From Candidatus Alistipes faecigallinarum (GTDB taxonomy: Bacteria > Bacteroidota > Bacteroidia > Bacteroidales > Rikenellaceae), in assembly GCA_019115605.1 (NCBI GenBank), contig DXDG01000019.1, positions 87,606-151,605 of the forward strand: a stretch of DNA of 64,000 nucleotides, read 5' to 3'. Below, in pieces: positions 51,576 through 61,102 of the stretch; the stretch's first letter is position 1, and every line of letters starts with the position of its first letter. The notes beneath the pieces were generated by a model. It was not told the DNA's origin. It saw nothing but the letters and a program-made list of their open reading frames with translations, and did no database searches. A program made the position numbers and the translations under genes.

Positions 51576-53306
51576 TTACTTGAGCGCCTTCAGATTGACA
51601 TCCTTGGCAGCCTTCTTGGCCAGCTCGGGATTCTTCGTGGTAGCGCTCTTGAGCTGAGCATTGGCGGTATTCATGTCGCCTTCCTTCACGGCGATCACGG
51701 CGCGCAGGTAGTCAGCCTCGGCCGAGTTGTCCTTGGCGATGGCCTTCTTGGCACCTGCCAGGTCGTTCGACTGTACCAGAGCGATGGCGGCGTTGTAGCC
51801 CTCGAGGTTCTTGGCAGCGGTCTTGTAGTCGCCCTCGGCGGCAGCCATGGCAGCCTTGGCCTGAGCGTCGGCGGCAGCGGCATACTTCTTGGCCTCGGCG
51901 GTGTTGCCGTTAGCCAGGTTGGCCAGCAGGAGGTTCTTGTTCATCTCCTTCGACGAATCCATCTTGGCAGCCTTCTCGAACGACTTCAGGGCAGCGGCCT
52001 TGTCGCCGACCTTCGTCTGGGCTACGCCGAGGTTGTTCCAAACGCGGGCGTCGTTGTACTTCTTCGAAGCGGCGGTCAGGATGGCAACCTGCTCGGCGGG
52101 ATCCTCGGTCAGCACCTGTGCGGCGAAGAGGTACTCCTCAACCGACAGCTCGCCGCCGTTGCGGTATGCGGCCATGATCTCCTCGTCGGTCTTGCCCTGC
52201 AGGTCGGTGGTGTTCACGATCTGCGAGCGGCGCAGCTCGGGAAGGATCTCCTCCTTGAGCTCGTTGAATACGGCCGACATGTTCTTGATCTCGCTCTCAC
52301 GCTCTGCGGGCGAGTTGTAGAGGCTCAGCACCTGGAGAATGAGGTTCTTGTCCTTGATGTTCGACTTCTCGACGAGCTCCTTGAAGCCGTCCCAGTCCTC
52401 ACCGTAGGCTGCGGCGTCGATGTCGAGACCCGAATCCTTGAGCAGCTTGGCAACAACTTTGTGTCCCGACTCGCTACGAGCCTTCGACAGCTTGTCGTTG
52501 AACTTCTCCGGACCGTCGGGCGAAGCGTAACCCTTCACGGCGATGCTCTGCGTGGCACGGTCGTTCGTGAGGTTCTTGTCGACGTTCTCCTTGAAGGCGT
52601 CGAGGTTGGCGGCCTTCTCGTTCTTCTTCGTTACAACCGACGAATTGATCTTGTAGAGCAGGTCGGTCTTGTCCACCACGGTGGTGATGCGCTTGAAGTT
52701 GTTGTCCATCTGCTCCATCAGATCACCGTACTTGAGGTCCTTCTGCAGCGTGTTCACGCCGTAGGCAACCGTCAGACCGAACTTCTTGGTCAGATCAGCC
52801 TTGGCAGCCTCGTCATTGCCGGCCAGCACGGCAGCCTCCTCCTTGGTGGGGATGGCACCCGTGTTGAGGTTCACGAGCGTGAACTCCTTGCACTTGCCGC
52901 CCGGGCACTTGATCTCGGCACGGAGCTGCAGTTCGCTCTGGTCCATGCGGGGATCGTACGGGAACTCGACGTGCATCGTAACGTTGCCGCCGTTCTTCTT
53001 GTCGACAACCGTGTAGTTGTCATCCACCTTCGTACCCTGGAAGAAGTGGGGAGCCGCAGCTACCTCGCCGCCCTCGAATACGATAACCGGGGTTACCTTC
53101 ACCACGGCCTTGGCGTTGAAGTACTTCACGGGGAACGTTGCGTTGATGTCGGCAGCAACGATGCCGTTGTTGAGCGTCAGAATCTCGGGAGCGACGGTCA
53201 GCTGCACATCTTCCCGGTTCTTGGCCATCTTCTTGAAGCAATTGCAGCTCGTGAATGCCAGCGAGGCAGCGACGAGCACCATGCTCAATTTCATTAGCTT
53301 TTTCAT
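51576..53306 (-). CDS. OmpA-like, TPR-containing envelope lipoprotein
   Basis: A 576-residue lipoprotein: signal MKKLMKLSMVLVAASLAFTSC with the lipid Cys at about 21. The N-terminal part (about 30-170) is beta-rich. The middle (about 245-300, QSIAVKGYASPDGPEKFNDKLSKARS) resembles the OmpA C-terminal peptidoglycan-binding fold. The C-terminal part (about 390-576) is Ala-rich helical repeats of TPR type (WNNLGVAQTKVGDKAAALKSFEKA). Composition and a strong promoter suggest an abundant protein that links outer membrane and cell wall. It lies alone, with a long leader containing a duplicated 26-bp element. Confidence 0.82.
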   Translation of the reverse strand: MKKLMKLSMVLVAASLAFTSCNCFKKMAKNREDVQLTVAPEILTLNNGIVAADINATFPVKYFNAKAVVKVTPVIVFEGGEVAAAPHFFQGTKVDDNYTVVDKKNGGNVTMHVEFPYDPRMDQSELQLRAEIKCPGGKCKEFTLVNLNTGAIPTKEEAAVLAGNDEAAKADLTKKFGLTVAYGVNTLQKDLKYGDLMEQMDNNFKRITTVVDKTDLLYKINSSVVTKKNEKAANLDAFKENVDKNLTNDRATQSIAVKGYASPDGPEKFNDKLSKARSESGHKVVAKLLKDSGLDIDAAAYGEDWDGFKELVEKSNIKDKNLILQVLSLYNSPAERESEIKNMSAVFNELKEEILPELRRSQIVNTTDLQGKTDEEIMAAYRNGGELSVEEYLFAAQVLTEDPAEQVAILTAASKKYNDARVWNNLGVAQTKVGDKAAALKSFEKAAKMDSSKEMNKNLLLANLANGNTAEAKKYAAAADAQAKAAMAAAEGDYKTAAKNLEGYNAAIALVQSNDLAGAKKAIAKDNSAEADYLRAVIAVKEGDMNTANAQLKSATTKNPELAKKAAKDVNLKALK

Positions 53307-53369
53307 AGCGGATTGATTTTAGTTGTTTATTTTTGGTGTTTGCCTTTTTCCCAAATTCCTTTCCGGTTT

Positions 53370-53443
53370 GCTCTGGCCCCCGGTGTTCCGCCCGGTCCCG
53401 CAGCTCTCTTTCTGCAAGCTCCGGCCCCCGGTGTTCCGCCCGG
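53370..53443. repeat. Duplicated 26-bp element in the OmpA-like gene leader
   Basis: The 26-bp sequences at 53370-53395 and 53418-53443 are identical except for one base (GCTCTGG versus GCTCCGG at the start); both continue through CCCGGTGTTCCGCCCGG. They start 48 bp apart and lie between the promoter and the start codon. Confidence 0.88.
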
Positions 53444-53470
53444 ACGGCCCGATAGCGAACCCGAACCGTG

Positions 53471-53501
53471 CAAATATAGAAAAGTCCTGCAAATTGTGCA
53501 A
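53471..53501 (-). promoter_or_regulatory. Promoter of the OmpA/TPR lipoprotein gene
   Basis: On the minus strand TTG (53501-53499), 20 bp, then TATATTTG (53478-53471). The start codon at 53306 leaves a leader of roughly 160 bases that includes the duplicated element. Confidence 0.7.
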
Positions 53502-53560
53502 TATTTCGGGCGGAAAATCCGAAGAAGTTTTCCGCCCGAAATTTCACATTGACAGCCGGT

Positions 53561-55795
53561 TTACTCCTCCTTGCGCTCCCTGTGGTCGCGACGCTCGCCG
53601 CGATCGCGGCGTTCACCCCGCTCGGGACGCGGGCGGCGCTCCCGCTCTACGTAGCCTTCGGGCTTGGGCAGCAGGGCTTTACGCGAAAGCTTGAGCTTGC
53701 CCGTCTTGGGATCGATGCCGATGAGCTTGACGTCGATCTCGTCGCCCTCCTTCAGACCGGTCTCCTCCATGGTCTCGAAGCGCTTGTAGTCGATTTCGGA
53801 GATGTGCAGCAGGGCGTCCTTGCCGGGCATGATCTCGACGAAGGCGCCGAAGGCGACGATCGAGCGGATCTTGCCGTGGTACGTCTCGCCCACTTCGGGA
53901 ATGGCCACGATGGCCTTGATGCGGGCCAGGGCGCCGTCGAGGGCGGCCTTGTCCACACCGAAGATGTCGACGATACCCTTGTTGTCGACCTCCGTGATGG
54001 TGATCGTGGTGTTGGTGGTCTTCTGAATATCCTGGATGACCTTTCCGCCCGGGCCGATGACCGAACCGATCATGTCCTGCGGAATGGTGATCTGCACGAT
54101 GCGCGGCACGAAGGGCTTGTAGTCGGCGCGCGGCTCGGCGATGCACTCGGTGATCTTGTCGAGGATGTGCATGCGTCCCTTGCGGGCCTGTTCGAGGGCG
54201 GCGGCGAGCACCTCGTAGGAGAGGCCGTCGACCTTGATGTCCATCTGCGTGGCGGTGATGCCGTCGCGCGTGCCGGTAACCTTGAAGTCCATGTCTCCGA
54301 GGTGGTCCTCATCGCCGAGGATGTCCGAGAGCACGGCCCACTTGCCCGTGGCCGAGTCGGTGATCAGACCCATGGCGATACCCGACACAGGCTTCTTGAT
54401 CTTCACGCCGGCGTCCATCAGCGCGAGGGTTCCGGCGCAGACGGTGGCCATCGACGACGAGCCGTTCGACTCGAGGATGTCCGAAACGACGCGCACGGCG
54501 TAGGGATTCTCCTCGCCCAGCGGGATCATCGGCTTCAGGGCGCGCCATGCGAGGTGTCCGTGGCCGATCTCGCGGCGCGAGAGGCCGCGCGAGGCCTTGG
54601 CCTCGCCCGTCGAGAAGGGCGGGAAGTTGTAGTGGAGCACGAACTGCTCGGTACCCTGCACGAGCACCTCGTCCTTGACCTTCTCGTCGAGTTTCGTGCC
54701 GAGGGTTACGGTCGTCAGCGACTGCGTCTCGCCGCGGGTGAAGATGGCCGAGCCGTGTGCGGCGGGCAGGTAGCCCACCTCGCACCAGATCGGACGGATC
54801 TCGTCCGTGCGGCGGCCGTCGAGGCGCTTGCCCTCGTCGAGGATCATGTTGCGCATGGCCTTCTTCAGCACGTCGTCGTGGAAATACTTGTGGATGAGCG
54901 GGGCCTTCTCGACGAGCTCCTCCTCGGTGTAGCGCGAGGCGAACTCGGCCTCGAGGGCGTTGAACAGGTCCTCGCGCTCGTGCTTCATCGTGCCGCTCGT
55001 GGCGATGGCGTAGGCCTTGTCGTAGAGCTCGCGGATGATCGTCTGGCGCAGCTCCTCGTCATTGACCTCGTGGCAGTAGGTGCGCTTGACATCCTTGCCG
55101 AGCTCCTTCGAGAGTTCGATCTGTACGGCGCAGTGCTTCTTGATCTCCTCGTGGGCGAACTTGATGGCGCCGAGCATGACCTCCTCCGAAACCTCCTTCA
55201 TCTCACCCTCGACCATGAGGATGTTGTCGATCGTACCGCCGACCATGATGTCCAGGTCGCACTCGGCCATCTCCGAGAAGGCGGGGTTGATGACGTACTC
55301 GCCGTTGCGGCGGGCGACGCGCACCTCCGAGATCGGGCCGCCGAAGGGGATGTCCGATACGGCGAGGGCCGCCGAGGCGGCCAGACCGGCCAGGGCGTCG
55401 GGCTGAATATCCTTGTCGGCCGAGATGAGCGTCACGGTGACGTAGACCTCGGCGTGGTAGTCTGCGGGGAACAGGGGGCGCAGGGCGCGGTCGATCAGGC
55501 GGGCAACGAGAATCTCCGAGTCGTTGGCCTTGCCTTCGCGCTTCATGAAGCCTCCGGGGTAGCGTCCGCAGGCGGCATACTTCTCCTTGTACTCCACCTG
55601 CAGGGGCATGAAGTCGGTGTCGGGTTTTGCATCCTTGGCGGCCACGACGGTACCGAGCAGCATCGTGTCGCCCATCTTGACGACGACCGAGCCGTCGGCC
55701 TGCTTGGCCAGTTTGCCCGTTTCGATCTCGATCTGGCGACCGTCGGCCAGCGTGATGATCTTGCGGACTGCGTTGTACAGCTTCTTTTCTTCCAT
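53561..55795 (-). CDS. pnp: Polyribonucleotide nucleotidyltransferase (PNPase)
   Basis: A 744-residue 3'-to-5' phosphorolytic exoribonuclease of the RNA decay machinery. Two RNase PH domains (about 10-225 and 315-540; [47 protein letters not shown]) are followed by a KH domain ([16 protein letters not shown]) and an S1 domain ([28 protein letters not shown]). The tail after S1 is short and full of Arg and Glu. It follows rpsO with a 94-bp gap containing a hairpin, the conserved rpsO-pnp order. Start at [10 protein letters not shown]. Confidence 0.97.
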   Translation of the reverse strand: MEEKKLYNAVRKIITLADGRQIEIETGKLAKQADGSVVVKMGDTMLLGTVVAAKDAKPDTDFMPLQVEYKEKYAACGRYPGGFMKREGKANDSEILVARLIDRALRPLFPADYHAEVYVTVTLISADKDIQPDALAGLAASAALAVSDIPFGGPISEVRVARRNGEYVINPAFSEMAECDLDIMVGGTIDNILMVEGEMKEVSEEVMLGAIKFAHEEIKKHCAVQIELSKELGKDVKRTYCHEVNDEELRQTIIRELYDKAYAIATSGTMKHEREDLFNALEAEFASRYTEEELVEKAPLIHKYFHDDVLKKAMRNMILDEGKRLDGRRTDEIRPIWCEVGYLPAAHGSAIFTRGETQSLTTVTLGTKLDEKVKDEVLVQGTEQFVLHYNFPPFSTGEAKASRGLSRREIGHGHLAWRALKPMIPLGEENPYAVRVVSDILESNGSSSMATVCAGTLALMDAGVKIKKPVSGIAMGLITDSATGKWAVLSDILGDEDHLGDMDFKVTGTRDGITATQMDIKVDGLSYEVLAAALEQARKGRMHILDKITECIAEPRADYKPFVPRIVQITIPQDMIGSVIGPGGKVIQDIQKTTNTTITITEVDNKGIVDIFGVDKAALDGALARIKAIVAIPEVGETYHGKIRSIVAFGAFVEIMPGKDALLHISEIDYKRFETMEETGLKEGDEIDVKLIGIDPKTGKLKLSRKALLPKPEGYVERERRPRPERGERRDRGERRDHRERKEE

Positions 55796-55843
55796 AAAAA
55801 TCTTAAACCTATAGTGTGTTCCAATTGTGATCTTTTTAGAAAA

Positions 55844-55872
55844 TGAAGGCAATCCCTCGCGGGAATTGCCCT
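55844..55872 (-). terminator. Hairpin between rpsO and pnp
   Basis: GGCAAT-CCC (55848-55856) pairs with GGG-ATTGCC (55861-55870) around one bulged base, extended by flanking pairs. On the minus strand the tract TTCATTTTC follows. The T tract is imperfect, so it may be a partial terminator or a processing site between the two genes. Confidence 0.6.
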
Positions 55873-55889
55873 CATCTCTTCCTCGCGGA

Positions 55890-56162
55890 CTACTTGCGGA
55901 GGTTCAGCGTCTTGATGATCGCGCGGTAGCGCTCGATGTCGACCTCCTTGAGGTACTCCAGCAACTGGCGGCGCTTACCTACCAGGCGCAGCAGGGCGCG
56001 CTGGGTTCCGAAGTCGTGCTTGTTGCTCTTGAGGTGTTCAGTAAGGTGGTTGATACGGTAGGAAAACAGGGCAATCTGGCTCTCGGGAGAACCCGTATCC
56101 GTGTTAGACTTGCCGTACTTACCGAAAAGCTCCTGCTTTTTCTCAGCTGTTAAATAAGCCAT
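55890..56162 (-). CDS. rpsO: 30S ribosomal protein S15
   Basis: A 90-residue protein with the standard S15 fold: binds the central domain of 16S rRNA early in 30S assembly. Motifs [28 protein letters not shown] and [13 protein letters not shown] are conserved. pnp follows downstream. A -7 box TAACTTTG lies upstream on the minus strand (56242-56235). Confidence 0.98.
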   Translation of the reverse strand: MAYLTAEKKQELFGKYGKSNTDTGSPESQIALFSYRINHLTEHLKSNKHDFGTQRALLRLVGKRRQLLEYLKEVDIERYRAIIKTLNLRK

Positions 56163-56234
56163 TGTGTGTTAAGTTTATTTAAGTTCCACTCTACGACGCA
56201 TTCCCCTTACCGTGAATAACGCCAGAGCGTTCGG

Positions 56235-56334
56235 CAAAGTTACGAATATAATTCATATGAAGCATGAAAAACCGAAAAATTATTTGCATTTTGCGCCGAA
56301 AAGTACCGGATGCGGAGGAAAAATCGTATTTTTG
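56235..56334. promoter_or_regulatory. Divergent -7 boxes for rpsO and apbE
   Basis: Minus strand TAACTTTG (56242-56235) lies 73 bp before rpsO. Plus strand TATTTTTG (56327-56334) lies 21 bp before apbE. The gap between them is AT-rich and holds no other gene. Confidence 0.65.
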
Positions 56335-56354
56335 TGCCTAAACAAGTGAAAACG

Positions 56355-57368
56355 ATGGAAATGAAAAGGCTTTTGCGCGGCCTGGCCGCCGGGTTGTTCG
56401 GGGTGCTTGCGGCCGGCTGCGCCGGGCGCGGGGAGTACGTGACCGTCGACGGCGCGATGCTGGGCACGACGATGCACGTCGTGGCCGACGTGAAGGGAAC
56501 CTCCGCGCAGCAGCTCTACGCCGCCGCCATGGAGCTCGACCGCGAGGCCAAGGCGTCGATGTCGATCTTCGACCCGACGTCGCTGCTGAGCCGCCTGAAC
56601 CGCAACGAGACCGATTCGGTCGACCGCCATATCGCCTTCAATCTCCGCCTGGCGGACAGCATCGGCGCCCTGAGCGACGGCCGCTACGACGTGACGGTCA
56701 AGCCGCTGGTCGAGGCGTGGGGCTTCGCCGGAAAGGCGCCCGTGCAGCATCCGAACATCGACTCGATCCTGTGCTTCGTCGGGCGTGAGAAGGTGCGGAT
56801 CGAGCACGGCCGCCTCGTTAAGGCGGACCCGCGCGTGCAGCTGGACTTCAACTCCGTGGCCAAGGGCTACACGGTGGACCTGCTGGCGGCGCTCGTCGAG
56901 CGCTTCGGCGCCCGGAACTACATCGTCGACATCGGCGGCGAGGTGCGCTGCCGCGGCGTCAACCGTGAGGGGCAGCCCTGGCGCATCGGTATCGAAACCC
57001 CCTTCGACGGCAACATGAGCGACGGGGCCTACCTCCAGCGGCGCATCCGCATGAATGCGGGCGGGCTGGCCACGTCGGGCAACTACCGCCGCTTCTACCT
57101 CGACGAGTCGGGCCGCAAGGTGGCCCACACGATCGACCCCCGCACAGGGCGCAGCGTCGTCTCGCGCCTGCTGTCGGTGACCGTCGCGGCGCCGACATGC
57201 GCCGAGGCCGACGCCCTGGGGACGATGCTGCTGGCCATGGGGGCCGACGATGCCCTCGCGGCCGTGCAGCGCCTGCCCGGCTTGCAGGCCTACTTCATCC
57301 TGGCGGGCGAGCAGGGCGAGTATGAGGAGTACGTCTCGCCCGCGATGAAGCCCTTTCTCATGCAGTAG
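56355..57368 (+). CDS. apbE: FAD:protein FMN transferase, lipoprotein
   Basis: A 337-residue lipoprotein (signal ending LAAGC) that attaches FMN through a phosphoester to Thr/Ser of membrane proteins such as Na+-pumping Nqr or Rnf subunits. Motifs are GTTMHVVADV, SMSIFDPTSLLSRLNR, YDVTVKPLVEAWGF, LDFNSVAKGYTVD, YIVDIGGEVRCRG and AHTIDPRTGRSV. The start at 56355 (MEMKRLLRG) is 21 bp past the -7 box; a second ATG lies 6 bp on. Its partner proteins are not in this window. Confidence 0.94.
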   Translation: MEMKRLLRGLAAGLFGVLAAGCAGRGEYVTVDGAMLGTTMHVVADVKGTSAQQLYAAAMELDREAKASMSIFDPTSLLSRLNRNETDSVDRHIAFNLRLADSIGALSDGRYDVTVKPLVEAWGFAGKAPVQHPNIDSILCFVGREKVRIEHGRLVKADPRVQLDFNSVAKGYTVDLLAALVERFGARNYIVDIGGEVRCRGVNREGQPWRIGIETPFDGNMSDGAYLQRRIRMNAGGLATSGNYRRFYLDESGRKVAHTIDPRTGRSVVSRLLSVTVAAPTCAEADALGTMLLAMGADDALAAVQRLPGLQAYFILAGEQGEYEEYVSPAMKPFLMQ

Positions 57369-57434
57369 AACCCGTGTCCGGCGAGCCGGTCGCAAGACCC
57401 TTGGCCCGCCGGCACCCAATACGGAAGAGATTTG

Positions 57435-58304
57435 ATGAAAACCGCCGTTTTTCTCTACAATACGCAGTCCGGCCGCGGACACATCGACCGCAACGTCGAG
57501 AACATCTGCACCGTCTTTCAGGCCTACGGATACGACGTGACGCCGCAGCTGATCGACTTCGACGCCAACCCCTTCGACGGCAACGAAGGGATCGACCTGA
57601 TGGTCGTCGCCGGCGGCGACGGCACGGTGAACTTCGCCGTCAACGCCATGAAGCGCAAGGGGCTCGACATTCCGCTCGGCGTGATTCCGGCCGGCACGGC
57701 CAACGACTTCGCCGGGGCGCTCGGCATGTCGGCAGACCCGCTCGAGGCGGCGCGCCAGATCGCCTCAGGATCGGAGGAGCGGGTGGACTGCGGCCGCGTG
57801 AACGACCTCTACTTCGTCAACGTCTTCTCGTTCGGGGTCTTCACGACCACCTCGCAGCGCACGCCCGACGAGCGCAAGCACCGCATCGGCAAGCTGGCCT
57901 ACCTCGTCGAGGGGGTCAAGGAGTTCTGCTCGATGCACGCCATGCCGCTCGAGATTGTGGCCGACGGCGAGCATTTCGACCTGCGGTCGCTCATGGTGCT
58001 GATCTTCAACGGCGAGACGGCCGGCGGCTTCCGCCTGGCGCGCCGCTCGTCGATCAAGGACGGGCTGTTCGACTGCCTGCTGCTCGAGAAGAAGGACATC
58101 ATCACCTCGACGCTGGCCATGGGCCGCTACCTGCTCGGCGGCAATCCGAAGATCGTGCGGCAGCTGCGCGCCCGGCGGATCGACATCCACTCGACGTGCA
58201 ACGAACCGACCGACGTCGACGGGCAGCCGGGGGCCGAATTTCCGCTGCATATCGAGTGCCTGCCCGGGGCGCTGCGCATCCAGTGCGAGACGCAGCGCGA
58301 CTGA
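57435..58304 (+). CDS. Diacylglycerol-kinase-family lipid kinase
   Basis: A 289-residue lipid kinase of the DagK/YegS/sphingosine-kinase group. The nucleotide-binding loop VVAGGDGTVNF and the substrate motif IPAGTANDFAGALGM are exact; a C-terminal beta-sandwich follows. It phosphorylates diacylglycerol or a related lipid (sphingolipid bases are possible in Bacteroidota). ATG at 57435 preferred to a TTG directly before it. It is 66 bp after apbE and may be cotranscribed. Confidence 0.92.
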   Translation: MKTAVFLYNTQSGRGHIDRNVENICTVFQAYGYDVTPQLIDFDANPFDGNEGIDLMVVAGGDGTVNFAVNAMKRKGLDIPLGVIPAGTANDFAGALGMSADPLEAARQIASGSEERVDCGRVNDLYFVNVFSFGVFTTTSQRTPDERKHRIGKLAYLVEGVKEFCSMHAMPLEIVADGEHFDLRSLMVLIFNGETAGGFRLARRSSIKDGLFDCLLLEKKDIITSTLAMGRYLLGGNPKIVRQLRARRIDIHSTCNEPTDVDGQPGAEFPLHIECLPGALRIQCETQRD

Positions 58305-58333
58305 ACGTGCGGCGACGATTTTGTGCGCGGATA

Positions 58334-58364
58334 TTTGCGTAACCCGAATAATTGTTTACATTTG
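58334..58364 (+). promoter_or_regulatory. Promoter of the AraC-family gene
   Basis: TTTG (58334-58337), 19 bp, then TACATTTG (58357-58364), an exact consensus with ideal spacing. The start codon is 20 bp downstream. Confidence 0.78.
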
Positions 58365-58384
58365 TCCGAAAAACCAACCACGCT

Positions 58385-59305
58385 ATGGCCGACAGCAGCA
58401 CGACACGCAAGGGCCGGGACGGTTCCCGCGAGGGCCTGCACAAGGTATCCATCTCCCGCATCAAGAAGGAGATGAGCGATGTATTCTACCTTTCGGATGA
58501 TCTGGTCATCACGACGCTGACGGCCGACAAGAACACCACGGCGGATTACCCGACGTCGATCGACGGTTTCACGGCGATCATCATGATGGCCGGAGAGGCG
58601 ACCGTGTCGATCGACATGCAGAACTACAACGTGCGGCCCAACATGATCGTCTTCTTCAACCCCGATTCGATCATCCGCACAATCAAGTGCTCGTCGAACG
58701 CCGCGGCCTACCTGCTGGCCTTCTCCAAGTCGTTCGTCAACGAGATTCAGATCGACCTGTCGACGTCGCTGCCCGTCTACATGCGCTTCGGTAAGGCGCC
58801 CGTGCTGGAGGTGCGGCAGGAGGATGTCGACGAGATCCGGCAGCTGTTCCAGCTCGTCAAGACGATGCTGCGCAGCGACAAGGAGCGCTACCGCCACGAG
58901 ATCATCCGCACGCTCTTCACGACGGCCTTCTACATCATCACGGAGATCAACCAGCGCGAGCAGCCCGGGCAGATGAAGCAGGGGCGCTGCGAGGTGCTCT
59001 TCGACGAGTTCATGTCGCTGCTGCAGCAGTACAGCAAGCGCGAGCGCAACGTGAGCTTCTACGCCAAGCAGCTCAACATCACGCCCAAGTACCTCTCGTC
59101 GGTGGTCAAGGAGGTGAGCGGCAAGACGGCGGCGCGGTGGATCGACGAGTCGGTAATCCTCGAGGCGAAGGCGCTGCTCAAGTATTCGGGCATGAGCATC
59201 CAGGAGATCGCCTACCACCTGAACTTCTCGACGCAGTCCTTCTTCGGCAAATACTTCAAGCAGCATACCGGAACGTCGCCCTCGCGCTACAAGCGCCGCG
59301 GCTGA
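58385..59305 (+). CDS. AraC-family transcriptional regulator
   Basis: A 306-residue one-component regulator. The N-terminal part (about 20-180) is a cupin-like sensing domain (FTAIIMMAGEATVSIDMQNYNVRPNMIVFFNP). The C-terminal AraC DNA-binding domain (about 205-306) has two helix-turn-helix motifs: VSFYAKQLNITPKYLSSVVK and MSIQEIAYHLNFSTQSFFGKYFK. No obvious target gene is adjacent: the upstream gene is a lipid kinase on the same strand and the downstream gene is convergent. The ligand is unknown. Confidence 0.9.
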   Translation: MADSSTTRKGRDGSREGLHKVSISRIKKEMSDVFYLSDDLVITTLTADKNTTADYPTSIDGFTAIIMMAGEATVSIDMQNYNVRPNMIVFFNPDSIIRTIKCSSNAAAYLLAFSKSFVNEIQIDLSTSLPVYMRFGKAPVLEVRQEDVDEIRQLFQLVKTMLRSDKERYRHEIIRTLFTTAFYIITEINQREQPGQMKQGRCEVLFDEFMSLLQQYSKRERNVSFYAKQLNITPKYLSSVVKEVSGKTAARWIDESVILEAKALLKYSGMSIQEIAYHLNFSTQSFFGKYFKQHTGTSPSRYKRRG

Positions 59306-59332
59306 CGGCCGGCTCCGGGTGTCGGAAAACAC

Positions 59333-59370
59333 GAGTCCGGGTTGCGAACGACGCAGCCCGGACTCTTTTT
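59333..59370 (+). terminator. Terminator of the AraC-family gene
   Basis: A 14-bp stem (59333-59346 with 59352-59365, one G-T pair), 5-base loop, then TTTTT. It sits 28 bp after the stop codon. Confidence 0.9.
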
Positions 59371-59406
59371 CGTTGCCCCGCCGTGTTGTCCCGGCCGTGC
59401 GGGGCC

Positions 59407-60969
59407 TTATTCCCAGTAGGTGTAGATCAGCCGGATGATGAGCACGAAGGCGATGCACAGCGCCACGAACGTGAACGATCCGAAGACGAGCAGGCTCTTG
59501 ACGAGGGTCTTGAACCACCCCTCGCGGTAGACCGTGTGCGAGGAGAGGAGCATGTAGAGGAAGACCAGCGCGAAGAAGAGCTCGAAGCTGACGAGAATCG
59601 CGTCGTTGTTCTCCTGAGCCTCGGCGTAGTAGATCAGGATGGCGGCGGGTACGGCGACCAGCAGCAGGAAGAAGGAGTTGATGTGGATGGCGTGGACGAA
59701 GTGCTGCATGAAGTTCATCCGCCGCTTGTGGTAGGCCCACTTGAGCAGCAGGGCGAAGAGCGGCAGCAGGAACATCATGTAGAGGGGCGTCCACTTCGAG
59801 AGGTCGGCCAGCAGGTTGTTGACGAAGCTCTCCTGCTGCCACTGCTGTTCCAGCTGGTCCGGGTCGCTCTGCTTTTGCCGCCAGTCGTAGACCGGCGTGC
59901 GCTGCGGGTCGAACGTGCGCAGCAGCGCGAGCAGCTCCTCGTCGTACTCCTCAAGATCGAGCGCCTCCAGGCGGTCGGCGTCTTCGTCTTCCAGGCCGCT
60001 GAAGTCCTGCAATCCTGCGGCGGGGTTGTAGCGGGCGATCGTCTGCCGGGCGGCCGTGAGGTTCTCCAGGTCGCGCTCTTTGAGTGTCGTGCGGTAGAGG
60101 CACGAGTCGAGCAGCAGCCGCGGCAGGTGTGTCATCGTCAGCCCGTGCCGGCCGCCGAACGGCGATTTGACCTGCAGCAGTTCCTCCGTCGGGATCTCCT
60201 TCAGCTCGAGCATCTCGGCGAAGCCCGTCCCGTCGTACAGGAAGACGCACGTGTCGGGCTGCGGCGCTCCCGAGCGCAGCTGCGTCAGGACCGTGTCGGG
60301 CAGGTGCTGCGGTTGGAGTGCGATCTCCCGCACGCTGCGCCGGGCGATGTCCGACGCGAACATGAAGAAGAGCGTGAAGAAGACAACCGAGATGAACATG
60401 TAGAGCCGGAAGGGGTGGACGTAGGAGTTGATCTTCCCGGCGTTGAACTCGCAGGTCAGCAGCCCCGGGCGGCGGAAGAGCAGCCAGAGCGTCTGCCACA
60501 CCTTGCTGTCGAACTGGTAGACGTTCTCGAAATATTGCCGGATGTATTTCCAGAAGGGCTGCTCGATGTCGAGCGCATACTGCCCGCAGCGGCTGCAATA
60601 CATGCCCTGGAGCCGCTCGCCGCAGTTCTTGCAGTGGGTGTAGGCCGGGACGGTGCGTTTGCGGATGCGCTTGAGCCGCCTGTATTCGATGCGCCTGAGC
60701 AGCGCCTGCCTGCGGGCTGCGAGCCGCTCGCGCAGACCCGAGCTGCGAACGGCGGCCGCGGCCGTATGGTCTGCGGAGCCTTCGGGTGCGACGCATTCCG
60801 ATGCACGGACGGCGGATCCGGAGCCTTCCGATACGGGTTCTGCCGCGACGTCCTGCTGCGGGACAGCCGCCTCGCCGGCGGGGTGGTGATGTGGTTCGGG
60901 TCGTTCGTTTGCCGGAGTCTCCGGTTGTGGCGTGCGCCCCTCTTCCGTCGGGCGCTCCTGCTTTTTCAT
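59407..60969 (-). CDS. DUF3667 family membrane protein with zinc ribbon
   Basis: A 520-residue protein of unknown function. Residues 1-105 are polar and low-complexity (Pro, Glu, Ala, Arg). A zinc-ribbon CKNCGERLQGMYCSRCGQ follows at about 112-130, then the DUF3667-type start PFWKYIRQYFENVYQFDSKVWQTLW. Transmembrane segments are at about 192-210 (LYMFISVVFFTLFFMF) and four more near the C-terminus. Between them is a periplasmic or cytoplasmic acidic loop (about 215-395). The long disordered N-terminal region is unusual compared with the core family. Confidence 0.82.
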   Translation of the reverse strand: MKKQERPTEEGRTPQPETPANERPEPHHHPAGEAAVPQQDVAAEPVSEGSGSAVRASECVAPEGSADHTAAAAVRSSGLRERLAARRQALLRRIEYRRLKRIRKRTVPAYTHCKNCGERLQGMYCSRCGQYALDIEQPFWKYIRQYFENVYQFDSKVWQTLWLLFRRPGLLTCEFNAGKINSYVHPFRLYMFISVVFFTLFFMFASDIARRSVREIALQPQHLPDTVLTQLRSGAPQPDTCVFLYDGTGFAEMLELKEIPTEELLQVKSPFGGRHGLTMTHLPRLLLDSCLYRTTLKERDLENLTAARQTIARYNPAAGLQDFSGLEDEDADRLEALDLEEYDEELLALLRTFDPQRTPVYDWRQKQSDPDQLEQQWQQESFVNNLLADLSKWTPLYMMFLLPLFALLLKWAYHKRRMNFMQHFVHAIHINSFFLLLVAVPAAILIYYAEAQENNDAILVSFELFFALVFLYMLLSSHTVYREGWFKTLVKSLLVFGSFTFVALCIAFVLIIRLIYTYWE

Positions 60970-60998
60970 CGGGGTGGTTGATTGGGGGTTGTGACCTG

Positions 60999-61006
60999 CA
61001 AAGATA
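60999..61006 (-). promoter_or_regulatory. -7 box of the DUF3667 gene
   Basis: TATCTTTG on the minus strand, 29 bp before the start codon. The short gap upstream holds the terminator of the DJ-1-type gene. Confidence 0.6.
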
Positions 61007-61041
61007 ACCCTTTTCGACGGATTCCGCTCGATGAACGGGGC

Positions 61042-61078
61042 AAAAAAGTTCCGGCGCGGCCCGTCTGCCGCGCCGGAA
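61042..61078 (-). terminator. Terminator of the DJ-1-type gene
   Basis: TTCCGGCGCGGC (61049-61060) pairs perfectly with GCCGCGCCGGAA (61067-61078) over 12 bp with a 6-base loop; on the minus strand it is followed by CTTTTTTG. Confidence 0.88.
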
Positions 61079-61102
61079 TGCAGCCGGCGGATTTGTCTCC
61101 GG

